From contig NZ_CP107880.1 in NCBI RefSeq assembly GCF_036013745.1, positions 9,238,001 to 9,302,000 on the forward strand: 64,000 nt of DNA, given 5' to 3'. Below are positions 8,401-17,545 of this stretch, in pieces (position 1 is the first letter of the stretch; each line of letters begins with the position of its first letter). The notes below the pieces were generated by a model, which was given only the letters and a program-made list of their open reading frames with translations, made no database searches and was not told the DNA's origin. Made by a program: the position numbers and the translations under genes. The DNA is from Streptomyces sp. NBC_00483 (lineage in GTDB: Bacteria; Actinomycetota; Actinomycetes; Streptomycetales; Streptomycetaceae).

Positions 8401-8455
8401 GGATCAGCAGTCGCACACCCCCGGGACCGGGATCAGCGGTACATCAGCAGTCGCG
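8401..8455. repeat. Duplicated gene-end segments beside a stop codon
   Basis: GGATCAGCAGTCGC (8401), GGATCAGCGGTAC (8430) and CATCAGCAGTCGCG (8442) are close copies, and the preceding GGGACCGG is repeated too. The last copy contains the stop and final codons of the small secreted protein gene read leftwards. The others lie just beyond the stop in the gap towards the convergent LacI gene. Confidence 0.5.
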
Positions 8456-8812
8456 AACCGGATCCGTCTCGCTGTAGATGTCGGTGTCCTTCATGAAGCC
8501 GAGCTGGCCGTTGTCCGCCACCGTCATCAGCCAGCGCGTCGGGTGCGGCCCGCCGACCCAGTCCTGGCCGTCCATCTTGCAGTAGAACCAGCTGGGGTTG
8601 GAGTTCATGTACCCGACCACCCTGCCGGGGTCCGGGTAGAGGTGGTTGTTGCCGATGGTGCCGTACACCGGGGCGCCGGCGACGTTGTGACACCAGTGCC
8701 GGTTCCCGTCCTGCCAGCAGCCGTCCGCGGCCGAGGCCGTGGGCGCGAGGGTGACGACGGCGCCTGCGGCGAGGGCCACCGCGCCCAGGACCGAAGCGAG
8801 CTTCCTCTTCAT
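8444..8812 (-). CDS. Small secreted cysteine-containing protein of unknown function
   Basis: A 122-residue protein with a clear Sec signal peptide: basic MKRKLASV, a hydrophobic core, and a cleavage site after PTASA. The mature part of about 90 residues begins ADGCWQDGNRHWCHN and ends in Cys, with four cysteines in all that could form two disulfides. It is rich in Trp, Gly and Asp and has no catalytic motif that I recognise. The ATG at 8812 is chosen over one 12 bp upstream because GGGGAG lies 6 nt before it. It appears monocistronic. Secreted proteins of this type are common in streptomycetes, with mostly unknown roles. Confidence 0.8.
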   Translation of the reverse strand: MKRKLASVLGAVALAAGAVVTLAPTASAADGCWQDGNRHWCHNVAGAPVYGTIGNNHLYPDPGRVVGYMNSNPSWFYCKMDGQDWVGGPHPTRWLMTVADNGQLGFMKDTDIYSETDPVRDC

Positions 8813-9018
8813 ACAACTCCCCATGTTGTGGCCCCCATTGGGGCGACGAACGTTGTTGTCGTGCCGCCCTGGTCAGGGGCGGCCGCTGGGGAAGACGGTG
8901 CCGCGCGCGGGTGCGGTTGCCGGGGCCGGGCGGTCTTCACTCGTCCGGGCGTACGCAACACGCGTATGGCTCCTGCATGAAAGGGGTATTGCAGTCCGGC
9001 CCCGGGCGCTCCACGCCC

Positions 9019-9048
9019 TTGACCCGCCTCCGGCGGCCTGGCTAGCTT
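9019..9048 (+). promoter_or_regulatory. Promoter of the sulfonate operon leader
   Basis: TTGACC (9019-9024), an 18-bp spacer and TAGCTT (9043-9048) form a good vegetative-type promoter. The -10 ends 7 nt before the ATG of the leader peptide, so transcription should begin at or next to that ATG and give a leaderless mRNA. Confidence 0.75.
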
Positions 9049-9055
9049 CGGCGGC

Positions 9056-9130
9056 ATGTCCGACGACCAGCGGTATCACAAGCGCCGAGCCATCGATCTG
9101 ATGCGCGTCGCCACCGCCGTGTGTAGCTGA
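9056..9130 (+). CDS. Leader peptide of the sulfonate operon (sulfur-responsive type)
   Basis: A 24-residue ORF starting MSDDQRYHKRR and ending IDLMRVATAVCS. It fits the short actinobacterial leader peptides that sit upstream of sulfur-assimilation genes and end in a conserved R-V-(A/S)-T-A-x-C pattern. It has no ribosome binding site and starts 7 nt after a -10 box, as expected of a leaderless mRNA. A hairpin follows 6 nt after the stop. By analogy with cysteine-responsive leaders in mycobacteria, slow translation at the late Cys codon could change downstream folding and release expression of ssuA-ssuD. The family match is recognised; the mechanism here is inferred. Confidence 0.8.
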   Translation: MSDDQRYHKRRAIDLMRVATAVCS

Positions 9131-9136
9131 GCCGCG

Positions 9137-9155
9137 GCGCCCGTTCAACGGGCGC
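9137..9155 (+). promoter_or_regulatory. Attenuator-like hairpin after the leader peptide
   Basis: GCGCCCG-TTCAA-CGGGCGC is a perfect 7-bp GC stem with a 5-nt loop, beginning 6 nt after the leader stop codon and about 80 nt before ssuA. Its position suits ribosome-controlled attenuation or protection of the transcript. There is no T-run. Confidence 0.6.
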
Positions 9156-9235
9156 GCATCCTCGCGTACTTGCCTCCCTCCCCGGGGTCCCACGCCTGCT
9201 CCGGTGTGCCGCCCCTCCTCTCTGTGAAGGCACGA

Positions 9236-10321
9236 ATGAAGCCCCGTCTCCGCATACCCATGTCCAGATTCCGGAGCGCCGCGGTCGTCGGTTCGCTCGC
9301 CGCGGCCCTGCTGCTCACCTCCTGCGCGAACAACTCGACCTCGACGAGCGGTAGTCGGAACGTCGCGTCGAAGAAGATCCCGGCCAAGGTGTCGGCGGAC
9401 ACCACGCTCACCGTCGGCGCTCCGATCCTGAAGGTCGCCCTCGAACTGTCCGGGCAGATCGACAAGCTGCCCTTCAGGGTGAAGTGGGCCAACATCAGTG
9501 GCGGCCCGCAGTGCTCCGAGGCCTTTCGCGCCGATGCCCTCGACATCTGCTCCGCGGCCGAGATCCCGTCCATCAACGCCCACTGGACCGGGCTCGACAC
9601 CAAGCTCGTCGGCGCCGAGTTCCGCAAGGATCCGATCGCCGACCCGATCTACGAGCTGGGCATCGCGCCGGGCGCCGGCATCAAGAAGCTCGCCGATCTG
9701 CGCGGCAAGAAGATCGCCTACAGTCCGGGCCAGGCGCAGGGCGCTCTCGTGCTGCGCATTCTGAAGAAGGCAGGGCTCGGTAAACAGGACGTGAAGCTCG
9801 TCGAGCTGGCCAGTACTGGTGATGTGTTTCCGACGGCCCTCGGCAATCACCAGGTCGATGCCGCGCCCATCGCCGGTGTCAACATCAAGCGCTACCTCAC
9901 GAAGTACGGCCGGGACGGTGCCACCACCATCCGGCACGGGTTGCGCGACGATCCCGGACACCTGTGGGCGCTGACCGACGCGGTCGCCGACGGGCAGAAG
10001 TCCGCTGCCATCAAGGAACTCATCCGCTTCTGGGCACGCGCCGAGGTCTGGATCGACGCGCATCCCAAGGAGTGGATCGAGGGCTACTACGTCAAGGACC
10101 AGGGGCTCAGTCGCGAGGACGGCGAGTATCTCGTCGCGCACGCGGGTCATCCGGTTTTCCCGGCCAGCTGGAAGGGGGCGATCGCGCGGCAGCAGCAGAC
10201 CGTCGATCTGCTCGCGAAGGAGCAGAAGCACGAGCGCTTCGACGCGGGCGTTCTCTTCGACCGGCGCTACGAGCGGGTCGCCGCGGACGCGGTGGCCGGC
10301 GAGGGTGGTGAACAGGCGTGA
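9236..10321 (+). CDS. ssuA: Sulfonate-binding lipoprotein of an ABC importer
   Basis: A 361-residue solute-binding protein of the SsuA/TauA type. The signal peptide ends at a lipobox (LLLTSC), so the mature protein is a lipid-anchored extracellular receptor. The ATG at 9236 has GAAGG 5 nt upstream; an earlier in-frame start at 9170 lacks this. The fold is suggested by segments such as LADLRGKKIAYSPG and the late DRRYERVAADA, typical of NitT/TauT-class binding proteins. It is first in ssuA-ssuC-ssuB-ssuD, and the permease start overlaps its stop by 4 bp. Regulation through the upstream Cys leader peptide is likely. Confidence 0.88.
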   Translation: MKPRLRIPMSRFRSAAVVGSLAAALLLTSCANNSTSTSGSRNVASKKIPAKVSADTTLTVGAPILKVALELSGQIDKLPFRVKWANISGGPQCSEAFRADALDICSAAEIPSINAHWTGLDTKLVGAEFRKDPIADPIYELGIAPGAGIKKLADLRGKKIAYSPGQAQGALVLRILKKAGLGKQDVKLVELASTGDVFPTALGNHQVDAAPIAGVNIKRYLTKYGRDGATTIRHGLRDDPGHLWALTDAVADGQKSAAIKELIRFWARAEVWIDAHPKEWIEGYYVKDQGLSREDGEYLVAHAGHPVFPASWKGAIARQQQTVDLLAKEQKHERFDAGVLFDRRYERVAADAVAGEGGEQA

Positions 10322-11184
10322 GTTCAACCGCTGTTGAGTTGAAGGTCGAGGAGGGGGCCGCGGCCGGGGCGGGGGAGCGTCCGGCGCACGCGTCCCGGCC
10401 CCGCGTCCGCAAGCGGCTCGCTCCCGGACGGCCCGTCCCCTACGGCTGGGCGCTCGGCCCGCTCCTGTTGCTCGCCGCATGGGCAGTCGGCTCGGGCGCA
10501 GGCCTGATCGACCCGCGCAACCTGCCCGCTCCGTGGGTCATCGCGAGCACCGCGGGCGACCTCATCGCCGACGGCAGGCTCCAGTCGAACCTCGCCATCT
10601 CCGCCCAACGCGCCTTCCTGGGGCTGGTGTTCGGCGTGCTGGCCGGGCTCGCGCTCGCGCTCGTGTCGGGGCTGAGCCGGATCGGCGAGGGGCTCGTCGA
10701 CGGGCCCGTGCAGATCAAGCGGTCGATTCCCTCGCTCGCACTGATTCCGCTGCTGATCCTGTGGTTCGGCATCGGCGAGTCGATGAAGGTCGTCACCATC
10801 GCGCTCGGGGTGTTCGTGCCGATCTACATCCACACCCACAACGGGCTGCGCGGCATCGACAGCCGCTACGTCGAACTCGCCGAGACGGTCCGCCTGGGGC
10901 GTGCCCGGTTCGTGCGGCACGTGGTGCTGCCGGGCGCACTGCCGGGCTTCCTGCTCGGACTGCGGTTCGCGGTGACCGGGGCGTGGCTCGCCCTCGTCGT
11001 GGTCGAGCAGGTCAACGCCACCAGTGGCATCGGCTACATGATGGAGCTGGCACGGACGTACGGACAGACCGACGTGATCCTCGTCGGGCTCGTCGTGTAC
11101 GGAGTGCTCGGCCTCGTCTCCGACGCCCTCGTACGGCTCGTGGAGAGAAAGGCGCTGACATGGCGACGTACCTTGGCCGGCTGA
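10318..11184 (+). CDS. ssuC: Sulfonate ABC transporter permease
   Basis: A 288-residue membrane protein with a hydrophilic N-terminal tail of about 35 residues and six helices. The coupling loop around YVELAETVRLGRARF occupies the EAA position. Translation starts at GTG 10318, overlapping the ssuA stop by 4 bp. It should form the homodimeric channel of the sulfonate importer. Confidence 0.9.
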   Translation: MSSTAVELKVEEGAAAGAGERPAHASRPRVRKRLAPGRPVPYGWALGPLLLLAAWAVGSGAGLIDPRNLPAPWVIASTAGDLIADGRLQSNLAISAQRAFLGLVFGVLAGLALALVSGLSRIGEGLVDGPVQIKRSIPSLALIPLLILWFGIGESMKVVTIALGVFVPIYIHTHNGLRGIDSRYVELAETVRLGRARFVRHVVLPGALPGFLLGLRFAVTGAWLALVVVEQVNATSGIGYMMELARTYGQTDVILVGLVVYGVLGLVSDALVRLVERKALTWRRTLAG

Positions 11185-11987
11185 ACCCCGTACGGCACGA
11201 CGGTGCGGCGTCGGCCGCTGCCGTACGCATCGAGGGACTTGTCCGTACCCTCGGTGGGCGTGACGTACTGAACGGGCTGCAACTCTCCATCGCGGAAGGC
11301 GAGTTCGTCGCCCTGCTCGGTCGCAGCGGCTCCGGCAAGAGCACTCTGCTGCGGGCCTTGGCCCGGCTGGACCACGATGTGCCGGGCCGGGGCGAGCTGA
11401 TCGCGCCCGACAACGTGTCCGTGGTGTTCCAGGACGCCCGGCTGCTGCCCTGGAGGCGACTGCTGGACAACGTGGTCCTCGGTCTCGACGGGCCGGACGC
11501 GGTGGAGCGCGGGCGCACCGCCCTGGCCGAGGTCGGGCTCGAAGGGCGCGAGCGGGCATGGCCGATCGAGCTGTCCGGCGGCGAGCAGCAGCGGGTCTCG
11601 CTCGCCCGCTCCCTGGTGCGTGAGCCTCAACTCCTCCTCGCCGACGAACCGTTCGGCGCGCTCGACGCCCTGACCCGGATCCGGATGCACGGGCTGCTCC
11701 GGCAACTGTGCGAGCGGCACCGGCCCGCGGTCCTCCTGGTCACCCATGACGTCGACGAGGCCATCGCGCTCGCCGACCGGGTGGTCCTCCTGGAGGAGGG
11801 CCGGATCGCCCTCGACCTCGCGGTGCGGCTCCCGGTGTCCCGCCGGCGCGGCGATCCCGAGGCCGCGGCCCTGCGCGAGCGGCTCCTGCGGCAACTCGGC
11901 GTCGAGGCCGCGGAGGACGCCGAGGGTGGCGCCGCTGCGGCGCAGGTCCATGGTGAGACGACTGGCGTGGAACCGGAGGGGCGATGA
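11160..11987 (+). CDS. ssuB: Sulfonate ABC transporter ATPase
   Basis: A 275-residue ATPase. It has Walker A GRSGSGKST, the Q-loop FQDARLLPW, signature LSGGEQQR, Walker B LLADEPFGALD and the switch His in VTHDVDEA, all in order. The QDARLLPW variant is typical of the NitT/TauT/SsuB class. The ATG at 11160 lies 25 bp inside the end of ssuC, so translation is coupled. The C-terminal 40 residues are Ala/Glu rich and variable. Confidence 0.92.
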   Translation: MATYLGRLNPVRHDGAASAAAVRIEGLVRTLGGRDVLNGLQLSIAEGEFVALLGRSGSGKSTLLRALARLDHDVPGRGELIAPDNVSVVFQDARLLPWRRLLDNVVLGLDGPDAVERGRTALAEVGLEGRERAWPIELSGGEQQRVSLARSLVREPQLLLADEPFGALDALTRIRMHGLLRQLCERHRPAVLLVTHDVDEAIALADRVVLLEEGRIALDLAVRLPVSRRRGDPEAAALRERLLRQLGVEAAEDAEGGAAAAQVHGETTGVEPEGR

Positions 11988-13078
11988 CGTCGGCGACCGA
12001 GGAATTCCTGTGGTACATCCCCAACACCGTCGAGCCGGGACACCGCGGCGACGACACCAGGGCAGGCTGGGGCTCGATCGAGTTCTCCACGTGGCTCGCC
12101 CGCACCGCAGAGGAACACGGCTGGGGTGGCGCCCTGTTGGGCACCGGATGGGGTCGGCCCGACACCTTCACCGTGGCGACGGCGCTCGCCGCGCGGACCA
12201 CCACGTTCAAGCCGCTGATCGCGATCCGTCCCGGCTACTGGCAGCCGGCCAACTTCGCGAGCGCGGCGGCCACTTTGGACCAGCTCAGCCTGGGGCGGGT
12301 GCTCGTCAACATCGTCAGCGGCCTGGACAACCCGGCCGCGTACGGTGACACGAACGTCGACCCCGCCGCGCGGTACGCGCGCACCCGGGAGTTTCTGCAC
12401 CTGGTGCGGCGGCTGTGGACGGAAGAGGATGTCACCTTCGAGGGCGAGCACTTCCAGGTGCGTCACTCCACGGTCTCTCCCCGCCCGTACGAGGTTCCGG
12501 GCCGCGCGCATCCTCGGCTGTACTTCGGCGGTGCCTCCGAGGCCGCGGAGCGGGTCGCGGCGGCCGAGGCCGACGTCCAGCTGTTCTGGGGCGAACCCCT
12601 CGACGGGATCGCCGAACGCATCGACCGGCTGCGGAAGTTGAGCGAGTCGGAGGGCCGCGTCCACGCCCCGCTGGAGTTCGGGCTGCGGATCACCACGGTC
12701 GTCCGGGACACCAGCGAGGAGGCGTGGGAGGCGGCCGAGCGCAAGGTCGCGAAGATGGCCGAGGGCTCCGGTGACACCGCCTGGTCGGGCAACCGCCGCA
12801 CGGCCGTCGGCCAGCGCCGACTCCTTGACCTGGCCGAGCGCGGCGAGGTGCTGGACCGCTGCCTGTACACCACGCCGGGCCGATTCGGCGGCGGGGGAGC
12901 GGGGACGACCTGGCTGGTCGGCTCCCCCGACGAGGTCGCGGCGGCCCTGCACGACTACCGCAGGCTCGGCATCTCCCACTTCGTCCTGTCCGACACCCCC
13001 TACCGGGAGGAGACCGCTCGCGTGGGCGACCAACTGCTTCCCCGGTTGCGGGAGTTGGCCTTGTCTCACCAGTCGTGA
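11984..13078 (+). CDS. ssuD: FMNH2-dependent alkanesulfonate monooxygenase
   Basis: A 364-residue luciferase-like TIM-barrel enzyme that releases sulfite from alkanesulfonates using reduced FMN and O2. Diagnostic segments are the N-terminal [14 protein letters not shown], the [11 protein letters not shown] region, [15 protein letters not shown], and the Asn-rich [11 protein letters not shown]. Length fits SsuD (about 380 residues). Its ATG overlaps the ssuB stop by 4 bp. No dedicated NAD(P)H:FMN reductase gene lies beside it, so a reductase from elsewhere must supply FMNH2. The last 13 bp overlap the convergent enolase-family gene. Confidence 0.92.
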   Translation: MTSATEEFLWYIPNTVEPGHRGDDTRAGWGSIEFSTWLARTAEEHGWGGALLGTGWGRPDTFTVATALAARTTTFKPLIAIRPGYWQPANFASAAATLDQLSLGRVLVNIVSGLDNPAAYGDTNVDPAARYARTREFLHLVRRLWTEEDVTFEGEHFQVRHSTVSPRPYEVPGRAHPRLYFGGASEAAERVAAAEADVQLFWGEPLDGIAERIDRLRKLSESEGRVHAPLEFGLRITTVVRDTSEEAWEAAERKVAKMAEGSGDTAWSGNRRTAVGQRRLLDLAERGEVLDRCLYTTPGRFGGGGAGTTWLVGSPDEVAAALHDYRRLGISHFVLSDTPYREETARVGDQLLPRLRELALSHQS

Positions 13079-14262
13079 AGTGAACCGTCCTGGAGCCGGT
13101 TGACCGGCAGGTAGGCCTGCTCGTACGGGTGCCGGGCGGCCAGGGCCTCGTCCAGCTCGACGCCGAGGCCCGGCTGCTCGCCGGGGTGGAGGTGGCCGTC
13201 GGTGAAGGTGTAGGCGTGGCGGAAGACCTCGCCGGTGAGGGCGGTGTGCCCCGAGTACTCCTGGATGCCGAAGTTGTGCACCGCGAGGTCCAGGTGGAGT
13301 GCGGCCGCCAGGCCGACGGGGGAGATGTCCTCGGGGCCGTGGGTGGCGGTGCGGATCTGGTAGAGGGCGGCGAAGTCGAAGAGCTTCTTCAGCGGGGTGA
13401 TGCCACCGAAGTGGGTGACCGCGGAGCGGACGTAGTCGATGAGCCGTTCCGTGATGAGGGTCTGGTAGTCGTGCACCGAGTTGAAGACCTCGCCGACCGC
13501 GAGGGGCGTGGTGGTGGCGCCGCGGACCTGCCGGAACGCCTCCTGGTTCTCCGCCGGGGTGCAGTCCTCCAGCCAGAACGGGCGGTACGGCTCCAGGTCG
13601 CGGCCGAGCCGTGCCGCCTGGGTCGGGGTGAGGCGGTGGTGTGCGTCGTGCAGCAGGGGCAGTTCGGGGCCGAACTCCTCGCGTACGGCCGCGAAGACGG
13701 TCGGCAGGTGGCGCAGGTAGGCCTCGGTGTCCCAGTCCTCCACCAGCGGGCGCTGCTGCTGGTGGGCGACGCCGGCGTGCACTCCGTAGACGGCCTTGAG
13801 GCCGGGGACGCCGGTCTGGATGCGGACGGCCTGGTAGCCCTCTTCGAGGCGGGCGCGCACCGAGTCCATCAGCTCCGGAACGGTGGCGCCGTTCGCGTGG
13901 CCGTAGGCCCGGATGCGCTCCCTGCTCGCCCCGCCGAGGAGTTGGTACAGCGGCATGCCCGCCGCCTTGGCCTTGATGTCCCACAAGGCGGTGTCCACGG
14001 CTGCGACGGCGGCCATGGTGACCGGGCCGCGCCGCCAGTAGGCGCCGCGGTAGAGGTACTGCCAGGTGTCCTCGATGCGGTGCGGGTCGAGCCCGGCCAG
14101 CAGCGGCGCGACGTGGTCCTCCAGGTAGCTGACGACGGCCAGTTCACGCCCGTTGAGGGTCGCGTCGCCCAGGCCGGTGAGGCCGTCGTCGGTGGTGAGC
14201 TTGAGGGTGACGAAGTTGCGTCCGGGGGAGGTGACGACGACCTTCGCTTCTACGATCTTCAT
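13066..14262 (-). CDS. manD: Enolase-superfamily acid-sugar dehydratase (D-mannonate dehydratase type)
   Basis: A 398-residue enolase-superfamily protein. The ManD-type active-site segments are visible: [14 protein letters not shown] with the Tyr-containing mobile loop, LLHDAHHRL with metal-binding Asp and catalytic His, WLEDCTP and AVGEVFNS with the other metal-binding carboxylates, and the late [10 protein letters not shown]. Family members dehydrate D-mannonate or D-gluconate to 2-keto-3-deoxygluconate with widely differing efficiency, and sequence alone does not settle which applies here. It is the last gene of the operon beginning at 17419, 63 bp after a permease, so the importer probably brings in a uronic or aldonic acid or an oligomer of one. 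Confidence 0.85.
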   Translation of the reverse strand: MKIVEAKVVVTSPGRNFVTLKLTTDDGLTGLGDATLNGRELAVVSYLEDHVAPLLAGLDPHRIEDTWQYLYRGAYWRRGPVTMAAVAAVDTALWDIKAKAAGMPLYQLLGGASRERIRAYGHANGATVPELMDSVRARLEEGYQAVRIQTGVPGLKAVYGVHAGVAHQQQRPLVEDWDTEAYLRHLPTVFAAVREEFGPELPLLHDAHHRLTPTQAARLGRDLEPYRPFWLEDCTPAENQEAFRQVRGATTTPLAVGEVFNSVHDYQTLITERLIDYVRSAVTHFGGITPLKKLFDFAALYQIRTATHGPEDISPVGLAAALHLDLAVHNFGIQEYSGHTALTGEVFRHAYTFTDGHLHPGEQPGLGVELDEALAARHPYEQAYLPVNRLQDGSLHDW

Positions 14263-14325
14263 GGGTCACTTTCTGTGAAACGTGCGGAACGTACGGGAGG
14301 TGGATCCGGGAGGCGCGGGGGTGCC

Positions 14326-15150
14326 TCAGCCCTTGGCTGCGCCCGAAGTGAGCCCGGCCACCAGGTACTTCTGGCCGAACAGTGCCGCGATCAGGACGGG
14401 GGCGGTGATGAGGGTGGCGGCCGCCATCAGGCCGCCCCAGTCGGTCGAGGCGTAGGACATGAACTGGAAGAGCGTCACCGGAACCGTCTGCGTGCTGTCG
14501 TCGGCGAAGACGAGGGCGAACATGAAGTTGTTCCAGCTGAAGACGAAGGCGAGCAGGCAGGCGGTGGCCGTTCCGGGTGCGGCCAGCGGCAGTGTGATGC
14601 GCCGGAACGCGCCGAAGGCGGACAGACCGTCGGTGCGCGCGGCCTCCTCCAGTTCGACGGGGAGCCCGGCGAAGAAGCTGATCATGATCCAGAGGATCAG
14701 CGGCACCGAGACGAACATGTGGCTGAGGATCAGGACGGTGTAGGACCCGACCAGGCCCAGCTGCGCGAACAGGTAGTACCAGGGGACCAGGAGCGAGATG
14801 GCAGGGACGATGCGGGCCACCAGGATCAGCGAGCCGGTGCGCTGCATCCCGAACCGGCCCACCGCCCACGCGGCCGGCACCGCGATCACCGCGGACAGCA
14901 CCGTCGACACCACGCCGATCAGCAGCGAGTTGCCCATCGAGCGCAGGATCGGGCCCTCGGTCAGCACCGTGCGGATGTTCTCGAGCGTCGGGTGGAACCA
15001 CAGGCCCACCGACGGGTCGGTCACCTGCACGTTCGTCTTGAACGCGGCGGCGATCATCCACACCATCGGCAGCGCGAAGACCAGCATCACGCACACGATC
15101 GCGGCGGCGCGCAGCCACCCCAGCCAGGCCTTGCTCCGCGGGGCGCTCAT
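14326..15150 (-). CDS. Sugar ABC transporter permease (MalG type)
   Basis: A 274-residue carbohydrate-class permease with six helices. The EAA loop reads ELEEAARTDGLSAFGAF. It starts at MSAPRSKAWLG, overlapping the stop of its partner permease by 4 bp (15147-15150). No ATPase gene is present, so a shared ATPase must energise this importer as well. Confidence 0.9.
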   Translation of the reverse strand: MSAPRSKAWLGWLRAAAIVCVMLVFALPMVWMIAAAFKTNVQVTDPSVGLWFHPTLENIRTVLTEGPILRSMGNSLLIGVVSTVLSAVIAVPAAWAVGRFGMQRTGSLILVARIVPAISLLVPWYYLFAQLGLVGSYTVLILSHMFVSVPLILWIMISFFAGLPVELEEAARTDGLSAFGAFRRITLPLAAPGTATACLLAFVFSWNNFMFALVFADDSTQTVPVTLFQFMSYASTDWGGLMAAATLITAPVLIAALFGQKYLVAGLTSGAAKG

Positions 15151-16109
15151 GCGTCCTTCCTTCCGCTGCTTGTGGCACGCCGCCGCAGTGCCACCACGAC
15201 TCCGATGATCACGAGGGTGAACAGGACGAGGAGCGCGGCGGCGAGCCCGTACTCCTGGTAGTCGAAGGTGAGGCCGTAGGCGTAGACGTTGAGGGTCTCC
15301 ACCTCGAAGTCGGCGCCGCCGCCCGGGCCCTTGGTGGCGTACAGCAGGTCGAAGGTCTTCAGCGCGTCGACGGCGCGCAGCACGAGTGCCGTGCCGAGTG
15401 CGGGGGTGAGCATCGGCAGGATCACGTAACGGAAGCGCTGCCAGGGTCCCGCGCCGTCCACGAGCGCCGCCTCCTCCGGCTCCTCGGGGAGCGTGGTGAG
15501 GCCGGCGAGCAGCAGCAGGGCCATCATCGGCGTCCACTGCCATACGTCGATCAGCATGAGCGTGGGCAGCGACTGGCCGACCGAGCCGAGGAACTCCATG
15601 CGGGGCATGCCGAGTTCGGACAGCAGGTGGTTGGCGATGCCGTTGGTCGGGTCCAGGATCAGCAGCCACAGGATGCCGATGGCTACCGGCGTGGTGAGCA
15701 GCGGGATGATCAGGACGGTGCGCACCCAGCGGATGCCACGGAACGGCTTGCGCAGCAGCATGGCCACGGCGAGGCCGAGCACGGTCTCCAACAGCACGGC
15801 GCCGACGGTGAATTCGAGCGTACGCCAGGCGGCGGGCCAGAAGCGGCGGGTGTCGGTGAGCAGGTCGCCGAAGTTGCGCAGGCCCACGTGGCTCGACCCG
15901 GCGTTCACCGCGCCGAACGCGTCGGTGAGGGAGAGGTTGACCGTGTACGCCAGCGGAAAGGCGATCATCAGGCCGACGAAGAGCAGCGCCGGGGTCAGCA
16001 TCGCCCACTTCAGGCGCCGGTTGGACGACTCGAAGGAGCGCGGAGGCCGCCCGCGGCCGGGCTCGGTGGTGGACTGCCGTGTGCTGCCGGGTAGTTGGAG
16101 GGTCGCCAT
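15147..16109 (-). CDS. Sugar ABC transporter permease (MalF type)
   Basis: A 320-residue permease with an N-terminal hydrophilic tail of about 40 residues and six helices; the coupling loop is EPEEAALVDGAGPWQRF. AAGGAG lies 6 nt before the ATG at 16109, and the start shares one base with the stop of the binding-protein gene (TGATG). A frame reading further upstream is antisense to the binding protein and was ignored. Confidence 0.9.
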   Translation of the reverse strand: MATLQLPGSTRQSTTEPGRGRPPRSFESSNRRLKWAMLTPALLFVGLMIAFPLAYTVNLSLTDAFGAVNAGSSHVGLRNFGDLLTDTRRFWPAAWRTLEFTVGAVLLETVLGLAVAMLLRKPFRGIRWVRTVLIIPLLTTPVAIGILWLLILDPTNGIANHLLSELGMPRMEFLGSVGQSLPTLMLIDVWQWTPMMALLLLAGLTTLPEEPEEAALVDGAGPWQRFRYVILPMLTPALGTALVLRAVDALKTFDLLYATKGPGGGADFEVETLNVYAYGLTFDYQEYGLAAALLVLFTLVIIGVVVALRRRATSSGRKDA

Positions 16110-17419
16110 CACGACTCCTTGTGCCGGTTGTCGCGGACGAGGAACTCGCCGAACTCGGCGTCGGCGTCGCGGGCTGCCGGGGCGACGTCCTGGCCGAGGA
16201 TCCCGGCCACCAGGGGGCGGCCGACGATGTCCCTGGCCCGCCCCACCTGAAGTACCTGAGGCCGGTCGTGCCCCAGACCGTGCGCGGCATTGGTGCGCAT
16301 CGCGGCGGCCAGGTCGTCGGGGAAGGCCGCCAGGGTGCGCGCGTCCTCCCACGCCGAGCGGCGGGCGCCGGGGATCCCGGCCGCCTGGAGGGTGCGCGAC
16401 ATCCGCGGTCCCGCCGCCCAGCGGATGAACTGCCAGGCGTCGTCCTGCAGTCGGGAGAAGCGGTTGATGCCGAGGCTCCATGACGGGATGTTGTGCGGCT
16501 TCGCCCCGGCCGGGCCGGCAGGGAACGGTGCGAAGCCCACGTGCTTGCGTACGGTCGACACCTTGGGGTCCAGGAAGCCGCTGTAGACGGCGTCCGCCTC
16601 CACGCAGAACGCCGCCTTGCCCTGGGCGAAGATGGGGGTGACCTGCTCCAGGCTCATGTTGGTGGCACCGGGCGGGCCGGCCCGGTGCAGCAGCTTGCCG
16701 TAGTACCGGTAGGCGGCGAGCGCCTGCGGGGTACCGATGCCGGAGCGGCCGTCGACGGTGAAGTCCCCGCCGTGCGAGTACAGGAAGCTGGACCACTGGG
16801 AGACCGCCCCGTTGCGCTGGCCGCGCCCGGCGTATCCGTAGAACTGCTTGTCGCGTTCGGTGAGTTCGAGCGCCTGCCGCATCAGGTGGTCGAGGGTGCG
16901 GGGCGGGTCGGCGAGGTCCTTGCGGTAGTAGAGCACCGGCCGCTCCGTGACGACCGGCACGCTCAGGATGCGACCGCCGGTCGCGGAAGCGCGGCGCGGG
17001 GCCGGCTGGAAGTCCTGCCAGTCGAAACCGCTGTCGCCGTGGATGCGGCCGCCGAGGTCGGTGAGCCAGCCGTTGTGCGCGAAGACCAGCTGGTCCTGCA
17101 GGGCGCGGACCATCATCACGTCCACGTCGGTGCCGGACGCGTTGAGCTTTACGTTGTAGCTGCTGGTGAGCTGGTCGGCGGTGAGCAGGGTGATGCTGAC
17201 CCTGCGGCCGATCTGCTCCTCGAACTCCTCCTTCCGGCGGCTGATGGCCTGCGACCAGACATGGTTGATCGCCATGATGCGCAGCGGTGTGTTCGCCGAG
17301 GGCGGCCCGCCGGAGCGTCCGCAGGCGCTGAGCGCCCCGGCCGCCCCGGCCCCGGCCGCAAGGCGGACGAAGCCGCGCCGGCCCATCCGACGCCGGCCCA
17401 TCTTGTCCAGGGGGGACAT
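16109..17419 (-). CDS. Extracellular sugar-binding lipoprotein
   Basis: A 436-residue family-1 solute-binding protein. The N-terminus holds a twin-arginine motif (GRRRMGRRGFVRLAAG) followed by a lipobox (ALSAC), which indicates Tat export and lipid anchoring. It is first in the four-gene operon that ends in the mannonate-dehydratase-type enzyme. The ATG at 17419 follows a weak AGAGGA; internal ATGs at codons 7 and 12 are possible alternatives and would still leave the RR motif. A perfect FadR-type palindrome lies 29 bp upstream. Confidence 0.88.
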   Translation of the reverse strand: MSPLDKMGRRRMGRRGFVRLAAGAGAAGALSACGRSGGPPSANTPLRIMAINHVWSQAISRRKEEFEEQIGRRVSITLLTADQLTSSYNVKLNASGTDVDVMMVRALQDQLVFAHNGWLTDLGGRIHGDSGFDWQDFQPAPRRASATGGRILSVPVVTERPVLYYRKDLADPPRTLDHLMRQALELTERDKQFYGYAGRGQRNGAVSQWSSFLYSHGGDFTVDGRSGIGTPQALAAYRYYGKLLHRAGPPGATNMSLEQVTPIFAQGKAAFCVEADAVYSGFLDPKVSTVRKHVGFAPFPAGPAGAKPHNIPSWSLGINRFSRLQDDAWQFIRWAAGPRMSRTLQAAGIPGARRSAWEDARTLAAFPDDLAAAMRTNAAHGLGHDRPQVLQVGRARDIVGRPLVAGILGQDVAPAARDADAEFGEFLVRDNRHKES

Positions 17420-17447
17420 CGTTGTCTCGTTCCTCTGAAGTCCGGTC

Positions 17448-17466
17448 CAACTGGTAGGACCAGTTG
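17448..17466. promoter_or_regulatory. FadR-type operator upstream of the sugar-acid operon
   Basis: CAACTGGT-AGG-ACCAGTTG is a perfect 8-bp inverted repeat with a 3-bp centre. The core TGGTNNNACCA fits the FadR-subfamily GntR consensus TNGTNNNACNA. It lies in the 126-bp gap between the binding-protein gene and the FadR-type gene at 17546-18298, both read leftwards, so it probably is that regulator's site. Confidence 0.75.
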
Positions 17467-17545
17467 AGATGCGAGTGGACGCTAACAGCCACCGGGGCCG
17501 GTGGGAACCCCCGTTCCGGAATCCGGGCGGCGCGACCGCGAAGGG

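Noticed and set aside
13129..15261. A 710-codon plus-strand frame opposite the manD-type and permease genes
   Set aside because: Antisense shadow; composition and absence of a ribosome binding site argue against coding.
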